A stretch of DNA of 64,000 bases from Thaumasiovibrio occultus. Its GTDB lineage: Bacteria > Pseudomonadota > Gammaproteobacteria > Enterobacterales > Vibrionaceae. Every line of letters starts with the position of its first letter. Position 1 is the stretch's first letter. The position numbers and the translations under genes are program-made. Of this stretch, positions 8,119-18,756 are shown piece by piece. Location: positions 2,046,001 to 2,110,000 of the forward strand of contig AP023052.1 of the NCBI GenBank assembly GCA_019703815.1. Reading direction: 5' to 3'. The notes beneath the pieces were generated by a model. That model searched no databases. It worked only from the letters and a program-made list of their open reading frames with translations, and was not told where the DNA came from.

Positions 8119-8802
8119 TTAAGCGTTCACTAGCGCTTCAATATCAATATATTGAGACAAATCACGACGCGTGATGCCCGGCATGTAAGGGATCTCACCC
8201 AATTTTTTACCTGGCAGCTTATTCTCTAGGAACTTGATAACTTCAGCATAATTATCTAATCCCGGGTTGATGCGGTTTGCTATCCAACCTGCGACTTTCA
8301 AGCCATCGCGCTCTATCGCTTCAGCCGTCAGTACCGCATGGCTCATGCAGCCAAGCTTGATACCCACCACAAGGATCACAGGTAGATCACGCTCTTTTAC
8401 CCATTCAGAGAGGTAAACCTCATCGGTCACTGGGACACGCCAGCCGCCAGCGCCTTCGACCAGCACCATTTCGGCTTTGGTCTTTGCATTATCAAACGCC
8501 TGATTGATAACACCAAAATCAATATCCACCCCATCCAATCGTGCCGCTAAGTGCGGTGAGATAGGTTCAAGCAAAGGATATGGGTTCACTTCTTCGTAAG
8601 ACATCTCCACATTGGCGGCGTCTTGAAGATATAAAGCATCAGAATTTCGGGTGCCCACTGGCGTTTGCTGGCTGCCCGATGCAACAGGTTTGAACCCTGC
8701 TACTTGAATGCCATGTGCGACCGCTGCTTGGATAATGGCACGGCTACATACCGTTTTACCCACTTCAGTATCGGTACCTGCAACAAAAAACGCGTTACTC
8801 AT
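8119..8802 (-). CDS. bioD: Dethiobiotin synthetase
   Basis: BioD closes the ureido ring of 7,8-diaminopelargonate with CO2 and ATP to form dethiobiotin. The 227-residue protein has the P-loop GTDTEVGKT at residues 9-17, and VLVEGAGGWRVP near residue 115, as in the family. It is the last gene of bioBFCD and overlaps bioC by eight bases. A strong terminator follows. Confidence 0.97.
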   Translation of the reverse strand: MSNAFFVAGTDTEVGKTVCSRAIIQAAVAHGIQVAGFKPVASGSQQTPVGTRNSDALYLQDAANVEMSYEEVNPYPLLEPISPHLAARLDGVDIDFGVINQAFDNAKTKAEMVLVEGAGGWRVPVTDEVYLSEWVKERDLPVILVVGIKLGCMSHAVLTAEAIERDGLKVAGWIANRINPGLDNYAEVIKFLENKLPGKKLGEIPYMPGITRRDLSQYIDIEALVNA

Positions 8803-9580
8803 TAATGATCACTCCGAAACAAACATGATAGGTTGCGGGTAATAAGCCGTTAGCGTGTCGATGCACATCATAGGCTTCTTCTATTTTCCGCAACACTGCT
8901 CGACCTCCGAGTCCCGAGCGGCGTGGCTGTTGCAACTGAGTTGCGCCGATGCCCTTGAGATCTTTCATCAGGTCTTTTGCATGTGAATAGTATTGAACAA
9001 TTTTGCGAAAGTGTAATTGGCAATCCGGCGACGCTGCTTGCGCTAACGCAATTTTTATCAACTTTTCTGATAAAAATTGATTAATATGTTGATATTCGTC
9101 AATCTTGCGCCACGCACTCGCCAATTCTTCTAGGCTGCCATCCACAAGAGTCGTAAATGCAATCACCCCACCAGGGCGCACCACGCGGCGCATTTCTGCC
9201 AATGGTTTGCTCAGGTCATCGCACCATTGCAGGGCTAAACTGCTAAACGCAACGTCAAAACTGCTGTCTGCCAACGGCAAATGCTCGGCATCGCCCACTA
9301 GGTAGTCCGCCTGATCTCCACAACGCTGCTGCGCTTGAGCCAGCATCGCAGGGCTTAAATCTAAGCATGTCACCTTGTGACCGGCTTTTTGCCATTCATG
9401 ACTGAAATAGCCGGTGCCACAGCCTAAATCGAGCACCTTTTGCGGTAGATCGAAATGCGGCATATCGTGGATCAACTGCAAGCCCGCACGGCGCTGAAAC
9501 GCGGCACTGGCATCATAGCTACTAGCCGCTTTACCAAAAGCGGAGGCAATCGCTTGTTTTTGCGAATGGAAAGACAACAT
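8795..9580 (-). CDS. bioC: Malonyl-ACP O-methyltransferase
   Basis: BioC methylates malonyl-ACP so that the fatty-acid cycle can build the pimeloyl moiety of biotin. The 261-residue protein has the SAM-binding motif LDLGCGTGYFSHEW near residue 50, then GDAEHLPLADSSFDVAFS and the acidic post-motif. It links this cluster functionally with the fab genes at 45-50 kb. It begins one base after the bioF stop. Confidence 0.95.
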   Translation of the reverse strand: MLSFHSQKQAIASAFGKAASSYDASAAFQRRAGLQLIHDMPHFDLPQKVLDLGCGTGYFSHEWQKAGHKVTCLDLSPAMLAQAQQRCGDQADYLVGDAEHLPLADSSFDVAFSSLALQWCDDLSKPLAEMRRVVRPGGVIAFTTLVDGSLEELASAWRKIDEYQHINQFLSEKLIKIALAQAASPDCQLHFRKIVQYYSHAKDLMKDLKGIGATQLQQPRRSGLGGRAVLRKIEEAYDVHRHANGLLPATYHVCFGVIINE

Positions 9581-10666
9581 CTACTCTCCTTGTTTGATCC
9601 GTTGGCACAGCTGCTTCACCGCATTATCCGAATGCAGTGCCGTTAAGGTAATGCGTAAGCGCGGTGTCGGCACCGTTGGCGGCCTGATCGCGCTGATCCT
9701 CATTCCGTGCTGATTTAAACGCTCCGCCACCGACATGACCTCCGCGATGGAGTCATAAACCACCGGTTTAATCGGGGTAGCGGTACGGATCGCGCGCGCA
9801 CTGCCAGCGAGCTCGTGATAAAACAGCTCAGAAAGCTCGTGCAGCCGATCGCGTCGCCACTGATCTTTACGTGCTAAGGTAACAGCCGTGCTGATCGCAC
9901 AGGCTTGCGCAGGTGGCATCGCGGTGGAATAAGTGTAATGGCGGGCGAACTGCAGCAAATATTCGTAAATGGATTCATCACACAACACTGCCGCACCCGC
10001 GACGCCCAAGGCTTTGCCAAAGGTGATCACCTTAATATCACAGGGTGTTTCACTGCCACGCCCTTCTTCACCCAGCACACCCGCCGCATGGGCATCGTCC
10101 ACCATCAAGAGTGCGTTGCCTTTGTGCTCAGCAATATTCTCCAACGGGGCGATGTCACCATCCATGCTGAACACCCCTTCGGTAATGATCAGCTGCGGTG
10201 AATGCCGCGCCACCAGCGACGTGAGATGACCGACATCGTTATGGCGAAACCGCCATTGGGTCGCGGGTGATAACATGCCGGCTTCTTGCAACGACGCATG
10301 GTTTAGCTTGTCTTGAAGGAGCACATCGCCTTTTTGCAAAAGGCAAAACAGCACGGCTTGATTGGCAGCGAAGCCACTATTAAACAGCAACGCGCGCGGC
10401 ATGCCGGTCCACTCACACAACTGCGCCGTCAACGCTTGGTGCGCCGGATAGTAACCACTTACTAAAGGTGATGCGCCGCTACCACTGCCGTAATCGCGGA
10501 TCCCGTCGGCAAAGGCTTGCTTTACTTCTGGCGCTTGCGACAAACCCAAGTAGTCGTTACTTGAAAAGTTAATCGCGCTGCCTTGGGTATAGAGCCGATG
10601 TTCACGCAGTAACTGACTTTGACGCCGCTCATCAAGCGCGGCGTCAATACGCGCTCGAATACTCAT
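9581..10666 (-). CDS. bioF: 8-amino-7-oxononanoate synthase
   Basis: A PLP enzyme joining pimeloyl-ACP/CoA with L-alanine. Recognised by [38 protein letters not shown] and the PLP-lysine motif [14 protein letters not shown]. At 361 residues it is slightly shorter than E. coli BioF (384), with small deletions but all key motifs present. Its ATG overlaps the bioB stop by four bases. Confidence 0.97.
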   Translation of the reverse strand: MSIRARIDAALDERRQSQLLREHRLYTQGSAINFSSNDYLGLSQAPEVKQAFADGIRDYGSGSGASPLVSGYYPAHQALTAQLCEWTGMPRALLFNSGFAANQAVLFCLLQKGDVLLQDKLNHASLQEAGMLSPATQWRFRHNDVGHLTSLVARHSPQLIITEGVFSMDGDIAPLENIAEHKGNALLMVDDAHAAGVLGEEGRGSETPCDIKVITFGKALGVAGAAVLCDESIYEYLLQFARHYTYSTAMPPAQACAISTAVTLARKDQWRRDRLHELSELFYHELAGSARAIRTATPIKPVVYDSIAEVMSVAERLNQHGMRISAIRPPTVPTPRLRITLTALHSDNAVKQLCQRIKQGE

Positions 10667-11715
10667 CGCGTAGCGTCGTAGAATATATCGTCTTCGGTAG
10701 GACGAGCTGCCACTTGTTGCGCGACTTGCGCCATCAAGGAAGCTTCTTCAATTTGATCCGGTTTTTGACTCGATTCGATACGGTTGATGCCTAAACGGTC
10801 AAACAACATCATATCGCGATCTTCACCCGGGTTTGGTGTGGTCAGCAGTTTACAGCCATAGAAAATCGAGTTGGCACCGGCCATAAAGCATAGGGTTTGA
10901 GTTTGATCGTTCATGTTTTCACGACCGGCCGACAAACGTACCGCGGAGCCTGGCATCATGATACGCGCCACCGCGATAATACGAATAAAATCGAACGGAT
11001 CGACATCTTCCGCTTCTTCAAGCGGCGTTCCTGCCACTTTCACCAGCATATTGATCGGCACACTTTCAGGGTGTTGTGGCAGGTTTGCCAATTCCATCAG
11101 CAAGCCAATACGGTCTCGGGCTGATTCACCCATACCGATGATCCCGCCCGAGCAAATTTTCATTCCCGCATCACGGACATGCGACAACGTATCGAGACGG
11201 TCTTGGTAGGTGCGCGTGGTAATGATATTGCCGTAATACTCTGGCGAGGTATCAAGGTTGTGGTTGTAGTAATCAAGCCCGGCCACCGCCAGTTCATCTG
11301 CTTGATCCGGGGTTAGCATGCCCAGCGTCATACAGGTTTCTAGCCCCATTGACTTCACGCCTTCAATCATACGAATAAGGTGTGGCATATCGCGCTCATG
11401 CGGGTTCTTCCACGCCGCGCCCATACAAAAACGGGTGGCACCAGAGCTTCTCGCTTTTTCAGCAGCCGACAACACTTGTTCGACTTCCATCAAACGCTCA
11501 CGCTCTACATCCGTGCGGTAACGCGCACTTTGCGGACAGTATTTGCAATCTTCAGGGCAAGCCCCGGTTTTTATCGACAGTAACGTACTGACTTGTACTT
11601 TGTTGGCAGGATGATATTCCCGATGCACCTGTTGCGCCTGAAACAGTAAATCCATAAACGGAAGATTGAACAGTGTGTCCACTTCCTTTGCTGTCCAGTT
11701 ATGTCGAATTTCCAC
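10663..11715 (-). CDS. bioB: Biotin synthase
   Basis: A radical-SAM enzyme inserting sulfur into dethiobiotin. The CxxxCxxC cluster motif is CPEDCKYC near residue 53, followed by [15 protein letters not shown] and [11 protein letters not shown] are also family motifs. At 350 residues it has the usual length. First gene of bioBFCD, divergent from bioA and controlled by the operator between them. Confidence 0.98.
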   Translation of the reverse strand: MEIRHNWTAKEVDTLFNLPFMDLLFQAQQVHREYHPANKVQVSTLLSIKTGACPEDCKYCPQSARYRTDVERERLMEVEQVLSAAEKARSSGATRFCMGAAWKNPHERDMPHLIRMIEGVKSMGLETCMTLGMLTPDQADELAVAGLDYYNHNLDTSPEYYGNIITTRTYQDRLDTLSHVRDAGMKICSGGIIGMGESARDRIGLLMELANLPQHPESVPINMLVKVAGTPLEEAEDVDPFDFIRIIAVARIMMPGSAVRLSAGRENMNDQTQTLCFMAGANSIFYGCKLLTTPNPGEDRDMMLFDRLGINRIESSQKPDQIEEASLMAQVAQQVAARPTEDDIFYDATR

Positions 11716-11754
11716 CAGCTCACCTTTTTGTTTTTCCTTGTGTAAGACTTGGCT

Positions 11755-11807
11755 AGTCTACGATTAGTTAGTAAAGTGTCAACCATTGAAAAGTTACCAC
11801 ATTGACA
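11755..11807. promoter_or_regulatory. bioA/bioB divergent control region with BirA-type operator
   Basis: TGTCAACC (11777-11784) and CATTGACA (11800-11807) form an imperfect inverted repeat with a 15-base spacer that contains TTGAAAAG. This matches the layout and the core of the E. coli bio operator. On the minus strand TTGACA (11782-11777) and TAGACT (11760-11755) with 16 bases between make a bioB promoter whose -35 lies in the operator. Biotinyl-AMP-bound BirA would therefore block both directions. The operator arms are less symmetric than in E. coli. Confidence 0.75.
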
Positions 11808-11825
11808 TCTGGACGTTTTTTAACC

Positions 11826-13103
11826 ATGCGCGTAGATTTGCAGTTCGACCATGATCACCTTTGGCATCCCTATACCTCCACACTTAACCCATTGCCCTGC
11901 TACCCTGCGATTGGCGCGGATGGCGTCTATATTCATCTTGAAACGGGCGAGGCGCTGATCGACGGTATGTCGTCATGGTGGTCGGCGATCCACGGCTATA
12001 ATCACCCATTGCTAAATTCGGCAGCCAAATCACAAATCGATAAAATGTCGCACGTGATGTTTGGAGGGTTAACTCACGCTCCAGCAGTGGAATTAGGTAA
12101 GAAATTACTGTCGATGGCCGGGTTTGATCACCTCTTTCTTGCCGATTCCGGCTCGGTCAGTGTGGAAGTAGCATTGAAAATGGCGCTGCAGTACTGGCAC
12201 TCAAAAGGCGAAGCACGCAGTAAATTTCTGACTTTGCGACACGGTTATCACGGCGATACCTTTGCGGCGATGTCCGTTACCGATCCCGATAATTCGATGC
12301 ATCGGCTGTATAAGGGCTTTTTACCTGAGCACATCTTTGCGGACTCACCCCAAGGGCAATTTCACCAACCGTGGGATCCGGCGGATTTCGCCAGTTTCCG
12401 CGCACAGTTTCTTGCTCATCACCCATCGCTGGCGGCCGTGATCTTAGAGCCGATCGTGCAAGGTGCCGGCGGCATGCGTTTATACCATCCCCAATTTTTA
12501 CGTGAGGTTCGCGCCCTGTGTGATGAGTACGGCGTACTATTGATTGCTGATGAAATCGCCACTGGCTTTGGTCGTACGGGTAAACTGTTTGCCTGTGAGC
12601 ACGCGGGGATCAAAGCCGATATCTTGTGCGTCGGGAAAGCGTTAACTGGCGGCTACATGACATTATCAGCCACCATGACCACCAGCGACGTCGCTAACAC
12701 GGTATGTGGCGGTGAAGCGGGCTGCTTTATGCACGGACCAACCTTTATGGGCAACCCCCTTGCCTGTGCTGTGGCCGATGCCAGTATGACCTTGCTACAA
12801 AGTGGCGAATGGCAGCAGCAAGTCGCCGCCATAGAGCAAAGCTTTGCCACCTTGCTGCCTTCCCTGCGCCAACACGCCAGCGTTAAAGATGTGCGTTGGC
12901 TCGGTGCGATTGGCGTGGTTGAGCTCCATCGCCCCGTGGACATGATCAAAATCCAAGCACACTTTGTCGAAAAAGGGGTCTGGATCCGTCCCTTTGGTAA
13001 ACTGATCTATATGATGCCGCCATTTATCTCCAGCCATGATCACCTATGCCAACTGGTCGACGCCATCGACAGTGCGCTGGAAAAAGATCTGCTGGCACAG
13101 TGA
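11826..13103 (+). CDS. bioA: Adenosylmethionine-8-amino-7-oxononanoate aminotransferase
   Basis: A class III PLP aminotransferase that makes 7,8-diaminopelargonate using SAM as amino donor. Key motifs are HLWHPYTS at the N-terminus, [16 protein letters not shown], the PLP contact [23 protein letters not shown], and the lysine in [16 protein letters not shown]. The frame can start at a TTG at 11802, inside the operator, but ATG 11826 gives the usual N-terminus and 425 residues. Confidence 0.97.
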   Translation: MRVDLQFDHDHLWHPYTSTLNPLPCYPAIGADGVYIHLETGEALIDGMSSWWSAIHGYNHPLLNSAAKSQIDKMSHVMFGGLTHAPAVELGKKLLSMAGFDHLFLADSGSVSVEVALKMALQYWHSKGEARSKFLTLRHGYHGDTFAAMSVTDPDNSMHRLYKGFLPEHIFADSPQGQFHQPWDPADFASFRAQFLAHHPSLAAVILEPIVQGAGGMRLYHPQFLREVRALCDEYGVLLIADEIATGFGRTGKLFACEHAGIKADILCVGKALTGGYMTLSATMTTSDVANTVCGGEAGCFMHGPTFMGNPLACAVADASMTLLQSGEWQQQVAAIEQSFATLLPSLRQHASVKDVRWLGAIGVVELHRPVDMIKIQAHFVEKGVWIRPFGKLIYMMPPFISSHDHLCQLVDAIDSALEKDLLAQ

Positions 13104-13146
13104 TTCATTCAGCGCCTTGATGCGTAGATAGGAAAAAGAGGATGAC

Positions 13147-13737
13147 ATGGGTGTGAGCATGCAACATTATCTATTTCCACTACCGGTATTACTGCTTCCT
13201 GGCGGCGTGACCTTATTGCGAATTTTCGAACCGCGATACCTGCGACTGGTCAAAGAGTGCTGCGCCACCGACACCGGTTTTGTGATCGCAATGGAAGATA
13301 ACAACCGGCTCTGTTCGCTGGGTACACTGGTGAAAATTACTGACTTTGAGCAGCGTGACGACAATACGCTGGGGATCACGATTAAATCGCTGTCCGTCGT
13401 GCAAATCGACGAGCCTGCGCAACAAGACGATGGATTGTGGTACGCCAGTACAGAGCGGCGTCCGTTCTGGGATGAAAAGCCGGCGGTTGATGAAACGCAG
13501 TTTCGCAATTTGAGTCATATGCTGCGACAACTGTTTGTGGCGTACCCTGACTTAGACGCGCTGTATCCGGTGAAGCTGTTTGATGATGTGAATTGGGTGT
13601 GTAGCCGTTGGCTAGAAGTGGTGCCACTGGCGAACAATCAACGCCAATGGTATTTGGGACAAGCCGATCACGCGGAGGCGCTGCAGTTTCTTACAACAAC
13701 CTTAATCGAAGATTCAACGCCAACGCAACACAGCTAG
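13147..13737 (+). CDS. Stand-alone Lon N-terminal-domain protein
   Basis: A 196-residue protein that is only the substrate-recognition domain of Lon protease: LFPLPVLLLPGGVTLLRIFEPRYLRLV at the start is the classic entry of that fold, and a helical C-terminal part includes WVCSRWLEVVPLANNQRQWYLG. No ATPase or protease domain follows. Such proteins are common in proteobacteria and their function is not established. AGAGG precedes the ATG. It follows bioA by 43 bases and may be cotranscribed. A diverged relative lies at 37404. Confidence 0.85.
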   Translation: MGVSMQHYLFPLPVLLLPGGVTLLRIFEPRYLRLVKECCATDTGFVIAMEDNNRLCSLGTLVKITDFEQRDDNTLGITIKSLSVVQIDEPAQQDDGLWYASTERRPFWDEKPAVDETQFRNLSHMLRQLFVAYPDLDALYPVKLFDDVNWVCSRWLEVVPLANNQRQWYLGQADHAEALQFLTTTLIEDSTPTQHS

Positions 13738-13739
13738 GA

Positions 13740-14969
13740 TTAACCTTCGATCATCTTCATTAACAGATCGCCGGTGTACATGGCTTTTTTCACCAACGCA
13801 GCGCCCGGCATCGTCGCTTGCGTATAGAAACAGCTCTCTTCAATCACCAAATTATCAGTGTACGCTGGCAATGCGCTGCTCTGAATGTATTCACGGATCG
13901 CCGGATACAAGACTTTCTTGGCGCGGTTAAACTCGCCACCGATCAAAATCTTCTGCGGGTTGAACAAATTCACCATGATGGCAATTGCTTGGCCGAGGTT
14001 GTGCCCGAGCTCAACAATCACTTGCTTCGCCAGCGGATCCCCTTCGACGGCTGCATCACAAATACGCTCAATGGTGATAGCACCGCCATGCAGCGATGAA
14101 GGTCGCGGCTCCGATGGCTGCGCTTCGGACAACAGCGCTTCCACTTGGCTTTGAATAGCGCTCAAACTGGCAACCGTTTCCAAGCAGCCGTAGTTGCCAC
14201 AAAAACACTTCTTGCCAAACGGCTTGATGCGAATGTGGCCCATTTCACCCACATTACCTAAGCGGCCTTGCAAGATGTTGCCATCAAGCACAATCCCTGC
14301 CCCCACACCGTGGTGAATAGAGACCAAAATCGAGTTGTCGACATCTTGCGAATGACCAAACAAACGCTCAGCCAATGCCCACGCATGAGTGTCGTTGGCA
14401 ATAAAAACGGGCAGACCAATCGCTTCGTTTAGCGCTGGGCCCAATGGCATATTGGCGATATTGTAGTGCGGCATTTGGATCACAATGCCATCTTCGGCAT
14501 TGACAAGACCTGGCAGCGAAACCGCAATACTGGTGACACGATCAACTTCACTGACGTGGTTAGCAAAAAACTGGTTAATTTCGACGATCAGCTTTTGGAT
14601 CAGGGGTTCTTGATCCACTTCTTTCAGGGTTTGGCGCTCATCAATCAGCAAATCGCCACCGTGCTCGTGCAGCGAAATCGTCAGATAGCCACGACCCAAA
14701 CGCAGGGACAAAAACTGCCAACCTTCATTGCGGGTTTTCAGACCAATAGCAGGACGGCCACGGCTGATAGGCTCTAAGATTTGAGTTTCTTGAATAAGAT
14801 GTGCATCCATGAGCTCACGGGTGATCTTCGTGATACTCGCTGGCGCTAACTGGCTTAATTTAGAGAGTTCGATGCGAGAGATCGGACCGTTTTGATCAAT
14901 TAACCGATAAACGGTACCTGCGTTATTACGCTTGATATGATCGATGTGACCCGGTTGGGCATGATACAT
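13740..14969 (-). CDS. mlc: ROK-family glucose-responsive repressor Mlc
   Basis: A 409-residue ROK protein. The N-terminal winged helix contains QPGHIDHIKRNNAGTVYRLI and SQLAPASITKITREL. The ROK fold follows, with the zinc site HIRIKPFGKKCFCGNYGCLE. The QPGHID start and residues after the helix match Mlc rather than NagC. In enterics Mlc represses ptsG and other PTS genes and is inactivated by binding dephosphorylated EIIBC-Glc at the membrane. The expected partner, ptsG, is in this window at 39228. The gene converges on the Lon-domain gene with only a few bases between stops. Confidence 0.9.
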   Translation of the reverse strand: MYHAQPGHIDHIKRNNAGTVYRLIDQNGPISRIELSKLSQLAPASITKITRELMDAHLIQETQILEPISRGRPAIGLKTRNEGWQFLSLRLGRGYLTISLHEHGGDLLIDERQTLKEVDQEPLIQKLIVEINQFFANHVSEVDRVTSIAVSLPGLVNAEDGIVIQMPHYNIANMPLGPALNEAIGLPVFIANDTHAWALAERLFGHSQDVDNSILVSIHHGVGAGIVLDGNILQGRLGNVGEMGHIRIKPFGKKCFCGNYGCLETVASLSAIQSQVEALLSEAQPSEPRPSSLHGGAITIERICDAAVEGDPLAKQVIVELGHNLGQAIAIMVNLFNPQKILIGGEFNRAKKVLYPAIREYIQSSALPAYTDNLVIEESCFYTQATMPGAALVKKAMYTGDLLMKMIEG

Positions 14970-15505
14970 CCCGACACTCCCTAAATTATATTCAATCTTA
15001 TTTTTTTACTTTGCGAAGAAATTGTTAAGCACAAACTTATCCGTCCGTGACTGCAATCACAGTGTTTTAGATAAAACGTCCTCAAAGCCCGACCAAAGTC
15101 CTTATTTTAACACCTTTTTCCCCGAATAAATTCACCTAACGAAATATGATCATTTTCGTTGGCCTACCAACAGAATACCTAACTTACTAGCCGCAATCAG
15201 CCTATTAAGGGAGGCAACTCCGTCTAATCATAAACAACCAGCATGAAACGGGAGAATGCCATTTTTTAGCCTTTTTGCCGCGACGACCGCTTAACTTCCC
15301 TAAATCTTATGTCGATGTGCAAAACTTGTCCGGTTTTAAGCCCTCCCAAAGGCCTTTCTGGGCTCACCGATAAAGAAAACAGAAGAAATCTGCTTTCTTG
15401 CCCCTAACAAGGCTTGAAGCTATAACTCAAGCAGGTAATATGACTACCCTATAAGTAAAAACACTTTCAGCACATCATCGTGCCCCCATGGAGTAATGAT
15501 CTAAC
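14970..15505. other. mlc/asnS divergent control region with a structured asnS leader
   Basis: 536 bases between divergent mlc and asnS. The asnS-proximal part can form several hairpins on the plus strand: AGCCC/GGGCT (15339-15343 with 15360-15364) enclosing AAAGGCCTTT, AAGAAA/TTTCTT (near 15382-15399), and GCTTGA/TCAAGC (15412-15417 with 15427-15432). None is followed by a T-run. No T-box was recognised. The 5' half is AT-rich promoter-like sequence. Confidence 0.45.
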
Positions 15506-16909
15506 ATGACGACTTACGCGCCTGTACAAGACGTGTTGACGGGCAAAATCGCAGTAGACAGTGAAGTAACTGTTCGCGGTTGGATCCGTTCACGTCGAGA
15601 TTCCAAAGCTGGTATCTCTTTCCTTGCCATTTATGACGGCTCTTGTTTCGACCCGATTCAGGCCGTGGTCCCTAATGAACTGAATAATTACAACGATGAA
15701 GTTCTAAAGCTAACAACAGGCTGCTCTGTTGAAGTAACGGGCAAAGTGGTTGATTCTCCAGCCGCAGGTCAAGCGTTCGAACTAGCCGCCACTGAAGTAA
15801 AAGTGGTTGGTTGGGTTGAAGATGCTGACACCTACCCAATGGCGAAAACCCGTCACTCTATTGAGTACCTACGTGAAGTGGCGCACCTACGCCCACGTAC
15901 TAACGTGATTGGTGCGGTTGCGCGTGTACGTAACTGTCTATCACAAGCGATCCACCGCTTCTACCACGAGCAAGGCTTCTTCTGGATGTCTGCGCCGCTG
16001 ATCACTGCCTCTGACTGTGAAGGGGCTGGTGAGATGTTCCGCGTATCAACGCTTGATATGGCTAACATCCCAATGACTGAAGCGGGTGAAGTCGATTACG
16101 ACAAAGACTTCTTCGGTAAAGAAACCTTCCTGACCGTATCAGGCCAGTTGAACGCAGAAGCGTACGCGTGTGCTCTGAGCAAGGTTTACACCTTTGGTCC
16201 AACGTTCCGCGCAGAAAACTCTAACACCAGCCGCCACCTTGCGGAATTCTGGATGGTTGAGCCTGAAGTGGCGTTTGCTGAACTGGACGATGTAGCGAAA
16301 CTGGCAGAAGACATGCTGAAGTATGTGTTCAACGCCGTACTTGAAGAGCGTCGTGACGATCTTGAGTTCTTCGCGCAACGCATCAACAAAGACGCGATCA
16401 CTCGCCTAGAGCAATTCGTGTCTTCAGATTTCGCGCAAGTTGACTACACCGACGCGATCCAAATCCTATTGGATTCTGGCCGTGAGTTCGAATTCCCTGT
16501 TGAATGGGGTATCGACATGTCATCTGAGCACGAGCGCTACCTAGCAGAAGAGCACTTCAAAGCACCGGTTGTCGTGAAAAACTACCCGAAAGACATCAAA
16601 GCGTTCTACATGCGTATGAACGACGATGGCAAAACCGTTGCCGCGATGGACGTTCTGGCACCGGGTATCGGTGAAATCATCGGTGGCTCTCAACGTGAAG
16701 AGCGTCTAGAGCTTCTAGACAAACGTATGGTTGAAATGGGCATCGATCCTGAGCACATGAACTGGTACCGCGATTTGCGTCGCTACGGTACCGTGCCGCA
16801 CTCAGGTTTCGGTCTAGGCTTTGAGCGTTTAGTGACTTACGTAACCGGTATGGCAAACATCCGTGACGTGATCCCATTCCCTCGTGCGCCACGCTCTGCG
16901 AACTTCTAA
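15506..16909 (+). CDS. asnS: Asparaginyl-tRNA synthetase
   Basis: A class IIb synthetase charging tRNA-Asn. The 467-residue protein has an N-terminal OB fold ([19 protein letters not shown]), motif 2 around [26 protein letters not shown], and the C-terminal motif 3 [15 protein letters not shown]. Its length equals that of the E. coli enzyme within a residue. A terminator follows. Confidence 0.98.
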   Translation: MTTYAPVQDVLTGKIAVDSEVTVRGWIRSRRDSKAGISFLAIYDGSCFDPIQAVVPNELNNYNDEVLKLTTGCSVEVTGKVVDSPAAGQAFELAATEVKVVGWVEDADTYPMAKTRHSIEYLREVAHLRPRTNVIGAVARVRNCLSQAIHRFYHEQGFFWMSAPLITASDCEGAGEMFRVSTLDMANIPMTEAGEVDYDKDFFGKETFLTVSGQLNAEAYACALSKVYTFGPTFRAENSNTSRHLAEFWMVEPEVAFAELDDVAKLAEDMLKYVFNAVLEERRDDLEFFAQRINKDAITRLEQFVSSDFAQVDYTDAIQILLDSGREFEFPVEWGIDMSSEHERYLAEEHFKAPVVVKNYPKDIKAFYMRMNDDGKTVAAMDVLAPGIGEIIGGSQREERLELLDKRMVEMGIDPEHMNWYRDLRRYGTVPHSGFGLGFERLVTYVTGMANIRDVIPFPRAPRSANF

Positions 16910-16928
16910 GCAGAACAACTACGAAAAC

Positions 16929-16956
16929 AGGTCGCCTATTTGGGCGGCCTTTTTTA
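16929..16956 (+). terminator. Terminator of asnS
   Basis: An AGGTCGCC/GGGCGGCCT hairpin followed by a run of six T residues. Confidence 0.88.
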
Positions 16957-17116
16957 TCGGTGGCTTTCCAAGCAAAGTCACAGAAAAGAAGACAGTCGCG
17001 CCGTTAAATTGTCCAAAAGCAAAGTTTGCTTAATTTTTGTGACAGAGGATTGCGATTTTTGATTAGCAAAAGTATAAAGGGGTATACCCCTTCACTAATG
17101 CATGGATGAGCGAAAA

Positions 17117-18307
17117 ATGTTTGAGAAAATTGTTGCTGCTCCCGCTGACCCAATTCTGGGTTTGACCGAGGAATTTAAAAATGACCCGCGCGCAGAGAAA
17201 ATCAATCTGGGTGTAGGTATTTACAAGGATGAATCAGGCAACACGCCAGTATTGGCGACAGTGAAAAAAGCAGAAGCTATTCTGCTAGAAAAAGAAACTA
17301 CCAAATCTTACCTCAGCATTCCTGGTACTGCTGAGTACGGCCTAGCAGTACAACAACTGCTGTTTGGTGCAGATGCAGCCGTCATTAGCGGTAAGCGCGC
17401 ACAAACCGCACAAGCGCCAGGTGGTACCGGTGCACTACGTCTGGCCGCTGAGTTTATCAAACGCCAATTGGGCGATGTGAAAGTGTGGATCTCGAACCCA
17501 ACTTGGGCGAACCACAACGGGGTATTCACCGCCGCTGGCCTAGAAACAGTTCAATACAGCTACTACAACGCGCAGAACAAAGACATGGACTTCGCGGCAA
17601 CGCTGGCTGATCTGCAAGAAGCCAAAGCGGGCGACATCGTGCTTCTGCACGGCTGCTGTCACAACCCTACTGGTATCGACCCAGATCAAGACCAATGGGG
17701 CCAACTGGCTAACCTTGTGGTAGAGAAAGGTCTGATCCCACTGTTTGACTTTGCATACCAAGGTTTCGCCACTGGCGTTGAAGATGACGCACAAGGTCTG
17801 CGTATCTTTGCTCAGAAATGTGATGAGCTACTAGTCGCAAGCTCGTTCTCGAAAAACTTCGGTTTGTACAACGAGCGTGTCGGTGCGTTCACCCTAGTGG
17901 CGAAAGATGCACCGGTTGCTGCAACGGCATTTAGCCAAGTGAAAGCCATTGCTCGCGTGATCTACTCAAACCCACCAGCGCACGGCGCAGCGATCGTGAC
18001 AGAGATCCTTAACGATACCGCACTGCGTGCAGAGTGGGAGCAAGAAGTTGCTGAGATGCGTGACCGCATTCAAGAGATGCGTACCCTCTTTGTTACTACC
18101 TTGAAAGAGTTGGGCGTTGATGCTGACTTTAGCTTTATCGAGCGCCAAAACGGCATGTTCTCGTTCTCAGGCCTAAGCAAAGAGCAAGTACAGCGTCTAA
18201 AAGACGAGTTCGCCATCTACATTGTCGGCTCTGGCCGTATCAGTGTGGCGGGGATGACAAAGTCTAACATGCTGCCGCTATGTAAAGGCATTGCCGCAGT
18301 ACTGTAA
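17117..18307 (+). CDS. aspC: Aspartate/aromatic aminotransferase, class I
   Basis: A 396-residue class I PLP aminotransferase. Its N-terminus [16 protein letters not shown] matches E. coli AspC. Motifs include [24 protein letters not shown] and the PLP-lysine segment [17 protein letters not shown]. The frame could begin at ATG 17102, but 17117 has GGATGAG upstream and reproduces the family start. AspC (aspartate) and TyrB (aromatic) cannot be separated with certainty by eye; AspC is the closer match. Confidence 0.92.
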   Translation: MFEKIVAAPADPILGLTEEFKNDPRAEKINLGVGIYKDESGNTPVLATVKKAEAILLEKETTKSYLSIPGTAEYGLAVQQLLFGADAAVISGKRAQTAQAPGGTGALRLAAEFIKRQLGDVKVWISNPTWANHNGVFTAAGLETVQYSYYNAQNKDMDFAATLADLQEAKAGDIVLLHGCCHNPTGIDPDQDQWGQLANLVVEKGLIPLFDFAYQGFATGVEDDAQGLRIFAQKCDELLVASSFSKNFGLYNERVGAFTLVAKDAPVAATAFSQVKAIARVIYSNPPAHGAAIVTEILNDTALRAEWEQEVAEMRDRIQEMRTLFVTTLKELGVDADFSFIERQNGMFSFSGLSKEQVQRLKDEFAIYIVGSGRISVAGMTKSNMLPLCKGIAAVL

Positions 18308-18328
18308 TTAGCGCGAATTACAGATAAA

Positions 18329-18356
18329 AAAATGGCACCTTTACGGTGCCATTTTT
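18329..18356 (+). terminator. Terminator of aspC
   Basis: An AAATGGCACC/GGTGCCATTT hairpin followed by five T residues. A-runs on the other side could let it serve the converging gene too. Confidence 0.88.
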
Positions 18357-18441
18357 CTACTACTTGAAATTACGCGTTCATTGACTGCGCATTAAATCGA
18401 ACCGTTTATCAAAGCTCCAGAGTTATCATTCCGCCTAACTC

Positions 18442-18756
18442 CTACCCTGACTTATCAAAGTCAAACGGCAGTACATTATTGATATAAAGGTCTTTCTCGT
18501 ACCGTGCTTCTAATTGTTCTCGCCATGGCCGGTCGGCGATCGGTATCAAATAGAATTTCTCTCGGCTGGTATCAGTTACAAACGCCATCCCATGACGCAT
18601 CAGTTCAAAATGAATATCACTGATAAATTCCTGATTGAAATTCAATCGCCCGGTAAGGTGGTTGATATCTTTGCGCGTTAAACTAACGCCAAAGTCCTCC
18701 TCACAAAATCGCTGCCTTAACCAATGTGCGAATTCTCTAGCACTCACCATTGTCAT
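18442..18756 (-). CDS. Conserved-looking small protein of unknown function (104 aa)
   Basis: I do not recognise the family. The protein is soluble and charged, with no signal peptide or membrane segment. A helical N-terminus (SAREFAHWLRQRFCEEDFG) is followed by LTRKDINHL and a strand-rich part HGMAFVTDTSREKFYLIPI, compatible with a small winged-helix fold, though that is only an impression. GAGG lies nine bases before the ATG. Base composition matches its neighbours. It converges with aspC. Confidence 0.6.
   Translation of the reverse strand: MTMVSAREFAHWLRQRFCEEDFGVSLTRKDINHLTGRLNFNQEFISDIHFELMRHGMAFVTDTSREKFYLIPIADRPWREQLEARYEKDLYINNVLPFDFDKSG

Noticed and set aside
15257-15295. Short frame MPFFSLFAATTA upstream of asnS as a leader peptide
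   Set aside because: It has no Asn codon, its purine stretch is too close to the ATG, and no terminator/antiterminator pair follows, so attenuation by asparagine is unsupported.
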